A stretch of DNA of 64,000 nt from DATFVA01 sp963800255 (GTDB lineage Bacteria > Bacteroidota > Ignavibacteria > Ignavibacteriales > Ignavibacteriaceae): the NCBI GenBank assembly GCA_963800255.1, contig CAWDAK010000009.1:682001-746000 (forward strand), in the 5' to 3' direction. The notes below the pieces were generated by a model, which worked only from the letters and a program-made list of their open reading frames with translations, ran no database searches and was not told the DNA's origin. Below, piece by piece: positions 17,354 through 24,561 of this stretch; positions within the stretch are counted from its first letter, which is position 1, and each line of letters begins with the position of its first letter. Made by a program: the position numbers and the translations under genes.

Positions 17354-18165
17354 TCTAATCCTTTAATTATAGAATCAATTTTTTTTATTTCTGCCAGTAA
17401 TGATTTCAGATCTTTTAAGGGAAGCTGACTGGAAGCATCGCTAAGTGCTTTCTCAGGTTCAGGATGAACCTCAAGAAATAGTGCGTCAATACCTATTGCG
17501 GCAGCAGCTTTTGCCAGGAACTTAATAAATCTCGGCTGTCCCCCGCTTGTATCGCCTTTTGAAGGGAGCTGAACGGAATGTGTAGCGTCCATAACAACAG
17601 GATAACCAAGCTCCCGCATAACTATAAGAGAACGCATATCAACAACTAGATTATGGTAGCCAAACGTAGTTCCCCTTTCTGTGAGCATAATTTTTTCATT
17701 ACCTGTTGAAAGAACTTTCTCTGCAGCATACTTCATATCCTCTGGTGCAAGAAACTGACCTTTTTTAATATTTACTACCTTACCTGTTTTTCCTGCAGCA
17801 ATAAGTAGCTCAGTCTGCCTGCATAAAAAAGCTGGTATCTGTAGAATGTCTGCATATTTTGCCGCCGTTTCAGCCTCAGAAGGCAGGTGAATATCTGTAA
17901 GAACAGGGATATCATATTCACTGCGTACCAGCCCAAGAATTTCTAGAGCTTCGTAATCTCCGATTCCCGCAAAAGAAGAGGCGCTAGTGCGGTTTGCCTT
18001 TTTATAGCTGGCCTTAAATATAAAGGGGATATCGAGGGAAGCCGTAATTGATTTAATTTCAGATGCAGTATGCATGACTAGTTTTTTATTCTCAACCACA
18101 CAGGGTCCGGCTATGAGTACAAAAGGGTTATTTCCACCTGCTTTTATTTTGCCAACTTCAACCAT
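17350..18165 (-). CDS. kdsA: 3-deoxy-8-phosphooctulonate (Kdo-8-phosphate) synthase
   Basis: Condenses arabinose 5-phosphate with phosphoenolpyruvate. 271 residues forming a TIM barrel: IAGPCVVEN near 18, FKASYKKANRTS near 49, TERGTTFGYHNLVVDMRSL near 160 and MDATHSVQLPSKGDTSGGQP near 190. The first gene of the Kdo/Lpt operon, with a 400-nt upstream gap for its promoter. KdsC and KdsB, the other Kdo steps, are not in this window. Confidence 0.96.
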   Translation of the reverse strand: MVEVGKIKAGGNNPFVLIAGPCVVENKKLVMHTASEIKSITASLDIPFIFKASYKKANRTSASSFAGIGDYEALEILGLVRSEYDIPVLTDIHLPSEAETAAKYADILQIPAFLCRQTELLIAAGKTGKVVNIKKGQFLAPEDMKYAAEKVLSTGNEKIMLTERGTTFGYHNLVVDMRSLIVMRELGYPVVMDATHSVQLPSKGDTSGGQPRFIKFLAKAAAAIGIDALFLEVHPEPEKALSDASSQLPLKDLKSLLAEIKKIDSIIKGLD

Positions 18166-18573
18166 AAGTATTAATCTGCTTTATTAGTAGAAATCAAATA
18201 TAAAAAAAAGCCTTTACTTAAAGAATTCAGGAGAAGGAAGCATGAAAGCAGTAAAATGTTCACAGGACACATATGAAGGTTGAATTACTTATGGGATTTA
18301 GTAAAATTGATATGTTTAATTAAGCAGGAATCTTTATGGATAAAATATTAGGGAAAAACCATAATACTTATCTTCGGAAGACTTAGAGCAATGAAACTTG
18401 TGAAGCAGGCGGTAGAATTTAATTCTGCACGGAAGTATGAAAAGAAACTTAATAAGACTGATAAGGAAATTTCCGGGAACAGGAATGAAAGTCAGGTATA
18501 TAATATTGAAAAACAAAAATAGCTCTGAGAGAATAATCTTAAACTTACAAATCTAATAGGAGATGAAATTAGT
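18166..18573. other. Intergenic region between divergent kdsA and alcohol dehydrogenase
   Basis: 408 nt, AT rich. It contains a short open frame at 18391-18522 on the plus strand (43 codons, MKLVKQAVEFNSARKYEKKL...), very basic and with only a weak ribosome binding site, which I do not call as a gene. Otherwise it should hold the promoters of both divergent genes. No repeat or RNA structure was seen. Confidence 0.5.
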
Positions 18574-19572
18574 ATGCCGGATAAGATGTGGGCTATGGTC
18601 CTTGAGAAAAAGGGGGAACGACTTAAGGAGAAAGAAGTTCCTGTCCCTGATATAAAAGCCGACCAGGTTTTGATTAAGGTAAAAGCTTGCGGAGTCTGTC
18701 ATACAGACCTGCATATTGTTGACGAAGAGCTTGCAGATCCCAAAATTCCATTAATACCAGGACACGAAATTGTAGGAAATGTAGTACAGACTGGAGGAAA
18801 TGTAACTAGATTTAAGATCGGCGATAGGGTCGGTGTCCCATGGCTGGGTTTTACCTGCGGGCATTGTAAATACTGCAAAAGAGGACAGGAAAATCTTTGT
18901 TTAAATGCAAAGTTCACGGGCTATACTATAGACGGAGGCTATGCGGAATATACCGCCGCATCTGAGAATTACACATTCCATATCCCTGAAAGCTATGATG
19001 ACGCAGAAGCAGCACCGCTGCTTTGTGCCGGTCTAATCGGCTACAGAACATACCGGATGGCAGGTGAAATATTTAATAACATCGGCATATATGGATTCGG
19101 CGCAGCCGCCCACATTATTGCCCAGGTTGCAGTGTATCAGGGAAAAAAAGTCTATGCCTTTACACGGCCAGGTGATACAAGAGCACAGGAATTTGCAAAG
19201 AGACTAGGGGCAGTGTGGGCGGGAGATTCAACACAACAGCCGCCGGTAGAACTCGATGCCGCGCTTATATTTGCTCCCGTCGGTTCCCTTATCCCTGCGG
19301 CACTGAAGGCTACTGATAAAGGAGCCACAGTTGTCAGCGGGGGCATTCATATGAGCGATATCCCCTCATTCCCATACAAGATTTTGTGGGAGGAAAGAAT
19401 TATTCGTTCAGTAGCCAACCTTGAACGAAAAGACGGTGAGGAATTATTGAAGCTCGCAGCCGAGGTTCCAGTGAAGACGGAAATAATCAGATTTCCATTA
19501 AGCAAGGCTAATGAAGCTCTCGATAACCTGCGTGAAGGCAAGGTTGATGGAGCAATTGTTTTGGTCAACTAA
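18574..19572 (+). CDS. Zinc-dependent alcohol dehydrogenase (MDR family)
   Basis: 332 residues. Catalytic zinc ligands are in ACGVCHTDLH (Cys39) and PGHEIVG (His64). The structural zinc site is the four-cysteine loop CGHCKYCKRGQENLC, and the nucleotide-binding fold begins IYGFGAAAH near 173. It oxidises alcohols or reduces aldehydes with NAD(P). AdhP-like members are usually a little longer (about 340). The ribosome binding site AGGAGAT lies upstream of the ATG, and it appears monocistronic. The dinucleotide motif GFGAAA departs slightly from GxGxxG. The substrate is unknown. Confidence 0.92.
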   Translation: MPDKMWAMVLEKKGERLKEKEVPVPDIKADQVLIKVKACGVCHTDLHIVDEELADPKIPLIPGHEIVGNVVQTGGNVTRFKIGDRVGVPWLGFTCGHCKYCKRGQENLCLNAKFTGYTIDGGYAEYTAASENYTFHIPESYDDAEAAPLLCAGLIGYRTYRMAGEIFNNIGIYGFGAAAHIIAQVAVYQGKKVYAFTRPGDTRAQEFAKRLGAVWAGDSTQQPPVELDAALIFAPVGSLIPAALKATDKGATVVSGGIHMSDIPSFPYKILWEERIIRSVANLERKDGEELLKLAAEVPVKTEIIRFPLSKANEALDNLREGKVDGAIVLVN

Positions 19573-19678
19573 AAAAAACCTCCGATAACGTCACACATCA
19601 CAACATGTCCGAATTCACAGGCAGGATCAAATTCCTCACATATTTTCAGAATGAAAACTAAAAAAATATGGAGGTGTT

Positions 19679-20248
19679 ATGAGAAAGATCAGATCTGTTT
19701 ACTTATTAGTCATACTGAGCTTATTTATTCCACTAAGTGCACTCTTTGCACAACAGGGATCAGCAGCCACCCAGCAGGATATACAGGAAAGGTTGAATTC
19801 TCTCGCAAATGCAATTGTAAATAATGATTATGCTACTGTTGAGGATTTCTATACTGATGATGCGATCTCCATGCCTAATTATGGAAAGATGCTCAAAGGG
19901 ACAGATGCTATCCATAGAGACAACCTTGAATTTGCTAAATCCGGAATGAAGATAACCTCACTTGATATGAAAGTTACCGATGTATTGGGTGAAAAAGGAA
20001 ACCTCGTTAATGCAATAGGTAATTACACGATCTCCCTTTCCAGAAAAAACGGTGGAGAAATTAAGGACACCGGAAATTTTCTTTCAGTTCTTGAGAAAAA
20101 AGACGGAAAGTGGAAAATAAAAGCTGAAATATGGAATACGAACAATAATCCAATGATGAATCATATGCAGAGCGGAGATATGGATATGGACAATATGAAG
20201 CATGATAACAATATGCAGGGAGAAAAAGCAGATACTTCAAAATATTAG
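19679..20248 (+). CDS. Exported DUF4440/SnoaL-like protein with Met/His-rich tail
   Basis: 189 residues. A signal peptide ends near LFAQ. The central domain has the NTF2-like pattern of DUF4440: LANAIVNNDYATVEDFYTDD, IHRDNLEFAKSGMKIT, FLSVLEKKDGKWKIKAEIWN. The last 33 residues are outside the fold and rich in Met, His and Asp (HMQSGDMDMDNMKHDNNMQ), which resembles soft-metal-binding tails. GGAGG lies upstream of the start. DUF4440 proteins have no single known function. A periplasmic stress or metal role is a guess. Confidence 0.8.
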   Translation: MRKIRSVYLLVILSLFIPLSALFAQQGSAATQQDIQERLNSLANAIVNNDYATVEDFYTDDAISMPNYGKMLKGTDAIHRDNLEFAKSGMKITSLDMKVTDVLGEKGNLVNAIGNYTISLSRKNGGEIKDTGNFLSVLEKKDGKWKIKAEIWNTNNNPMMNHMQSGDMDMDNMKHDNNMQGEKADTSKY

Positions 20249-20276
20249 ACTGGAAAATGCAGCTCGAGATTAGTTT

Positions 20277-20306
20277 AGAGTCTGGTAGCCAGGGTTACCA
20301 GACTCT
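20277..20306. terminator. Strong hairpin between convergent genes, likely terminator
   Basis: AGAGTCTGGTA pairs perfectly with TACCAGACTCT and the stem extends by a G-T and a C-G pair around a 4-nt loop. It lies between the stop at 20248 (plus) and the stop at 20308 (minus). The T tract is weak on both sides, so its efficiency is uncertain. Confidence 0.6.
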
Positions 20307-20307
20307 G

Positions 20308-20520
20308 TTAAAAATTAAGTTTTGTCTGGGAAGTTTTATCGGTTTTCTTTTTAGTCTCTTTCTGCTGTTTGAGAAAATCTCCGAAATCCTCTTTGGCTAT
20401 AATATAGATTTTCCCTACCTGTTGAGCTTTAAGGTTCCCGGATCTGATGTGGTATAATACTCCCGAATGAGAAATGTCAAGTAGTTTTGCTACTTCTTCC
20501 ACACTAAAAAATTCTTTCAT
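20308..20520 (-). CDS. Small excisionase/MerR-type helix-turn-helix protein
   Basis: About 70 residues from MKEFFSVEE. A longer frame to 20583 exists, but its first 21 residues are hydrophobic and lack homology to the family. The HTH_17 pattern is plain: FSVEEVAKLLDISHSGVLYH, then IRSGNLKAQQVGKIYIIAKE. A lysine-rich tail (KETKKKTDKTSQTKL) follows. Such proteins bind DNA as excisionase-like or regulatory factors. No integrase or phage gene is nearby, so a free-standing regulator is more likely than an element remnant. Confidence 0.75.
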   Translation of the reverse strand: MKEFFSVEEVAKLLDISHSGVLYHIRSGNLKAQQVGKIYIIAKEDFGDFLKQQKETKKKTDKTSQTKLNF

Positions 20521-20623
20521 ATACCAGCCCGATACTAAATGAAAGCTAACCTTAAAGAATATGTTCAAAAATAGCCAGAACAAAGGTTAGATTCAATTTG
20601 AACTAATGAAGAACGGCTGTACC

Positions 20624-20806
20624 CTACTTCAGCAGCATAAACTTACGAACAACCGAAAATGTTCCTGATTTCAATTTATAGAAGTATATTCCGCTTGCAA
20701 GACTGCTCCCATGCTTCTTATCAACAAGCACTTTAACCTCACTGCCGGTGAGGTCATAAACTTTTGAGCTTACAAAACCCCTCGAAGCAGGTGTCCAGCT
20801 AATCAC
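20624..20806 (-). pseudogene. Orphan T9SS type A sorting-domain remnant
   Basis: About 60 codons encode only the C-terminal half of a type IX secretion sorting domain: VYDLTGSEVKVLVDKKHGSS, LASGIYFYKLKSGTFSVVRK, ending FMLLK. The frame overlaps the end of the preceding 88-residue gene out of phase, and there is no signal peptide, no cargo domain and no NPFNP block. It therefore looks like the surviving tail of a deleted secreted protein, which marks a deletion junction near 20806. Confidence 0.6.
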
Positions 20807-21069
20807 TTTTTCTGGTGAAGAACATCCGGCTGAGCGGGATCGAAAGTAGTAAGCATTACAACACGAGTCTTTTCCCTGAAATAGGAGGGAACAGATAATT
20901 TTGCATTTGCATGGTCCTCCGCCTCAATCATCGCGTAGGCTGTGTGATCATTATCCCGGCATCCCCATTCAAAATGCGTAAGAAAGCCTGCATTATATTC
21001 TCTAAACTGGTTCACCGCCATACGGCAATCTTCAGCAGTATGAGCGGAAATTATTATATACCGATTCAT
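20803..21069 (-). CDS. Small unknown protein, probable dimeric alpha/beta-barrel fold
   Basis: 88 residues with no signal or membrane segment. The sequence (MNRYIIISAHTAEDCRMAVN, then FLTHFEWGCRDNDHTAYAMI, later TRVVMLTTFDPAQPD) shows alternating beta-alpha-beta units like small ferredoxin-like dimeric barrel proteins. I recall similar small proteins in Bacteroidota relatives but cannot name a function. It probably has its own promoter in the 50-nt gap downstream of the thioredoxin-reductase fusion. Confidence 0.65.
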   Translation of the reverse strand: MNRYIIISAHTAEDCRMAVNQFREYNAGFLTHFEWGCRDNDHTAYAMIEAEDHANAKLSVPSYFREKTRVVMLTTFDPAQPDVLHQKK

Positions 21070-21118
21070 AATGACTCCGGATTTAAATTAATATTTATTT
21101 GTTTTAACGTCCTGTGAA

Positions 21119-22779
21119 CTATACGCCCGCTAGATATTCATGGACAAATTTTATCGCCATCGCACCTTCACCGACAGCTGATGCCACCCTATTCATCGCA
21201 CCCGCCCTTACATCACCGGCAGAGAAGATACCTGGGATACAGGTTTCAAGCAGATACGGATCGCGTTTCAGTTTCCATATCTTTTAAAATTCTGAGATTT
21301 TAAAAGATCCTTTCCGGTTTCAATAAAACCTTTGGCATCTTTTGATATATTAAGTTTAATCCAGTCAGTTACCGGTCTAGCACCGATAAAAATGAACAGA
21401 GCCGCAGCTTCCCTGGATGTTCTCTCACGGGTTAATGTGTTCTCTATAGTTACGCATTCGAGCGTCCGCGACCCTATTATTTCTGTCACTAAGGAGTCTG
21501 TCAGTATTGAAATATTTTCTGTTCTTTTTATCTGGTCAATCAGGTAATGAGACATAGTTGAATCGAGTGAATTTCTTCTAATTACTATATAAACGTTATC
21601 TGCAAAACCCGAAAGGTACATCGCAGCTTGTCCGGCAGAATTACCTCCTCCAACAACATAAACGTCTTTACCACGGCAGGAGTGAGCCTCAGCAGTCGCA
21701 GCACCATAATAGACACCAGTCCCGGTAAGACTGTTTATTCCATTTATGTCCAATGTTCTGTAATCTACTCCGGTAGAAAGAATAATGGTAAGAGTTTTGA
21801 TTTCCGAACCGTTGGAGAGGGAAAGGATTTTATATTTGTCCTTCAAACTAATATCGATAACTTCGCAGGGTGAAAGAAGTTCTACACCAAATCTTGAAGC
21901 TTGTGTAATAGCCCTGCGTGTAAGATCGGCTCCAGAGAGTCCTGATGGAAAACCAAGGTAATTCTCTATACGTGAGCTGGTGCCCGCCTGCCCTCCCGGA
22001 GCTTTTCTTTCGATCATAAGTGTTTTGAGTCCTTCAGTTCCGCCATATACCGCAGCTGCAAGTCCGGCTGGACCAGCACCTATAATTACTACATCATAAA
22101 GCTCTTCTGAGGCCGTAGATTTCAAACCTATTTTGTGCGCTATATCTGATTGGGATGGCGATCTGAGTACAGATCCATCCTCAAAAATAACAGCAGGCAG
22201 TTCGTTAGATAATATTTTGTAATTATCAAGAAGTGCCGCAGCTTCTGCACTCAATTCAATATCAATCCATTTATAAGGAATCAGGTTGCCTGTAAGGAAA
22301 TCTTTAACTTTGTGCGAAACAGGTGACCATTGGTAGCCAATAACTTTTATTCCGGCAAGGTCAGGAATAAAGCTGCCCTGCCAATCTTCAAGAAGATCCG
22401 TCAAAACAGGATAGAGCTTTTCTTCAGGCGGATTCCATGGCTTCAGCAGATAATAATCCAACCTTAATGTATTTATGGCTTTAATTGCAGCTTCAATATC
22501 TGAATATGCTGTAAGCAGGACTTTTTTAGCTTCAGGGAAAATCACCTTAGCCTTTTCCATAAAATCAGTTCCTTCCATCTCCGGCATTCGCTGGTCAGAG
22601 AGAAACATCGCCACTGTATCATTCTTTTGCTTCAATTCACTTATAGCTTCAAGAGCCTCTTTACCTGATCCGGCAGCAAGAACTCTGTATTCATCACGGT
22701 ATTTTTTGCGGACATCTCTCTGGATGGCTCTCAGCACCTGGATATCATCATCAATCACTATAATGAACGGAAGTTTCAT
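21119..22779 (-). CDS. Receiver / thioredoxin-like / thioredoxin-reductase fusion (apparent frameshift near C-terminus)
   Basis: Three domains. The receiver domain (1-130) has acidic Asp10-12, phospho-acceptor Asp62 in LSDQRMPEM and Lys113. A glutaredoxin-like domain (about 140-220, IKVIGYQWSPVSHKVKDFL) lacks CxxC. A flavin thioredoxin-reductase domain starts about 228 (VVIIGAGPAGLAAAVYGG, ERKAPGGQAGTSSRIENYLG). Where the family normally has the redox CxxC, this protein has YGAATAEAHSC before RGKDVYVVGGGNSA, so the disulfide is absent. The frame ends early at 21268. Adding one A in the run at 21272-21274 restores the usual C-terminus (LKRDPYLLETCIPGIFSAGD, then GEGAMAIKFVHEYL). It overlaps the upstream kinase gene by 29 nt. 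Confidence 0.88.
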
Positions 22780-24214
22780 CTTTCTCTTCTTCCTTTATTA
22801 AATGTTGGGCAACAGGAAAACTGACTATAAATTCGGTCCTGCCTTTAATTGAATTTACTTTTACATCACCTTTATGCCTGTCAATTACGCTCTTTACCAG
22901 ATCTAAACCTATACCAGTTCCCTCTCCAACCTTCTTTGTTGTAAAGAAAGGGTCAAACACGCGAGATAAAATATCGTCCGGTATGCCCATGCCGTTGTCA
23001 ATAACACGCACTGTTACAGTTTTTGAGTCGCAAACAGTTTCTATCTGTATTTCACCATTGTCCGGTACGGCATAGACAGCATTATCAATCAGGTTAGTCC
23101 ATACCTGATTCAGCTCACCACTGTAAGCCTCAACGACGGGCATATCATTGCAGAACTTTTTTATTACTTTTATATTTTTATCGCGCATTTTGTATCCAAG
23201 CAGAATGAGAGTATCCTCAATATCTTTGTGAATGTCTGTAAGGTGAAGCGTGCCTGATCTGTCCATATGCACGTGAGATTTAATTGCGCTCACCAATTCG
23301 GTTATCCGCCCTGAAGCATCTTCAAGATCATTTATAAGGAGCTCCGAGCTTAAAAGGTTTTCCATCCAATCGAGAATACTCTGAAATGCTGTGTTGTCAA
23401 TTCCATTTTTTAATAAATCCAGGTCGTCACTGGTAAAACCTGTCTCCGTAAAAGTTACTGCAAGTTCATTATTGGTACTAAAACCATTACTCTCCAGCCA
23501 GTCATTCATCTCATCTTCTTTCTTCATCCGCTGCAGTGGAGCAAGTCTCATTTTTACAGAATGATTTTTTCTTCTTTCTGTTACAGTCTCACGAATGTTC
23601 TTTATATAATCAGGTGAAATATCATGGTTCAGAAGTTCTTCGGTCAGCTCAATATTAAGCTTGAGTCTTTTATTAAGTTCATCGGAAATCCTGTCGATAG
23701 CAGCGGCTGGATTATTCATTTCATGAGCAATCCCTGCTGCCAGCTTGCCTAGCGCACTCACCTTTTCCTGCTGGAGTCTGACAGTGGCAAAATACCTTGC
23801 CCGTTCTGTCATATAACCAATAAGTTTCTGAATCAGGCCTGGATTTAATTTTTCCAGTTCAGGAAAAAAGTCTTTATGAATCTTGAGAAGCCGTGTTTTC
23901 CCTACAGAATAAGAATTTCCGGGTAGAACCTTCATCCTTGAATAAGGAAGAAGCCCCGTTACCCCACCCATTGTTTCATTATTTTCGAAACTTATATAGA
24001 AAACCAGCTTACCATTTACATCCATATAAAAATCAAGTTTTCCCTCAAGAAGAAACGCCATAAAGTCGGCTGTATCCCCGGTTTTATACATCAAGGCGCC
24101 ATCCTCATACTCAACATATTCAGAGTGCTCAAGGATCCACGTCAGATGTTCATCGGGAAGATCGCGGAGGGCAATTACATTTTTCAATTCATGGATTGTC
24201 ACTGGCTGATTCAT
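22751..24214 (-). CDS. Cyclic-nucleotide-binding histidine kinase
   Basis: 487 residues with no membrane segment. Residues 1-135 form a cNMP-binding/Crp-like sensor domain (FMAFLLEGKLDFYMDVNGKL, NETMGGVTGLLPYSRM). The H-box is GIAHEMNNPAAAIDRI with His164. A long helical region follows, then the ATPase domain with N box NQVWTNLIDNAVYAV, G1 VIDNGMGIPDDILSRVFDPF and G2 GEGTGIGLDLV. It is a soluble kinase whose likely phospho-acceptor is the receiver domain of the overlapping downstream thioredoxin-reductase fusion. The ligand of the sensor domain is unknown. Confidence 0.9.
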   Translation of the reverse strand: MNQPVTIHELKNVIALRDLPDEHLTWILEHSEYVEYEDGALMYKTGDTADFMAFLLEGKLDFYMDVNGKLVFYISFENNETMGGVTGLLPYSRMKVLPGNSYSVGKTRLLKIHKDFFPELEKLNPGLIQKLIGYMTERARYFATVRLQQEKVSALGKLAAGIAHEMNNPAAAIDRISDELNKRLKLNIELTEELLNHDISPDYIKNIRETVTERRKNHSVKMRLAPLQRMKKEDEMNDWLESNGFSTNNELAVTFTETGFTSDDLDLLKNGIDNTAFQSILDWMENLLSSELLINDLEDASGRITELVSAIKSHVHMDRSGTLHLTDIHKDIEDTLILLGYKMRDKNIKVIKKFCNDMPVVEAYSGELNQVWTNLIDNAVYAVPDNGEIQIETVCDSKTVTVRVIDNGMGIPDDILSRVFDPFFTTKKVGEGTGIGLDLVKSVIDRHKGDVKVNSIKGRTEFIVSFPVAQHLIKEEEKDETSVHYSD

Positions 24215-24334
24215 AAAACTTCCTTATGTACTAATGACTACCGGAAATGGGGAATATATTTAAAAACAAATGATGAGGGCACTGCTTAAAGCAGGTAAAG
24301 AATAAACAATATACTGACTGAAAATTGTATCGAA

Positions 24335-24357
24335 TTTACAAAAAATAGTTTTGTAAA
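24335..24357. promoter_or_regulatory. Perfect 9-bp inverted repeat, possible operator
   Basis: TTTACAAAA and TTTTGTAAA are perfect complements around a 5-nt spacer, about 120 nt upstream of the kinase start. There is no adjacent T tract and the nearest gene end already has its own terminator, so a regulator-binding site is a better reading than a terminator. Confidence 0.35.
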
Positions 24358-24495
24358 AACGAAACAGCGGGGATGTTTCAGTATACTATTCTTATCAAAT
24401 ACTAATAATTGTGTATGGACAAAGGTTAAACAATATATAAAAGAGAAATTTTATTTCAAAATAGAAATATTTTGAAGTGCCTTCAGCACAAGCAT

Positions 24496-24529
24496 AAAAA
24501 AAACCCGGCGAAATAAATCACCGGGTTTT
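24496..24529 (-). terminator. Rho-independent terminator of the T9SS beta-propeller gene
   Basis: AAAACCCGG pairs with CCGGGTTTT around a 12-nt loop. The minus-strand transcript then has a run of eight U. It lies about 32 nt past the stop at 24562. Confidence 0.9.
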
Positions 24530-24561
24530 GCGCGTTTTACCTTTTCCTATCAGAAGTTCAA

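Larger units (their letters stand above)
24215..24561. other. Intergenic region upstream of the kinase gene
   Basis: 347 nt holding the terminator of the T9SS beta-propeller gene at its right end and the promoter region of the kinase at its left. A strong AT-rich dyad at 24335-24357 is listed separately. No gene is seen. Confidence 0.6.

Noticed and set aside
18391..18522. 43-codon basic open frame between kdsA and the alcohol dehydrogenase
   Set aside because: Weak ribosome binding site, lysine-rich composition expected of AT-rich DNA, and no recognisable domain.
20308..20520. Excisionase of a mobile element
   Set aside because: No integrase, att-like repeats or phage genes lie near. The HTH_17 fold is also common in stand-alone regulators.
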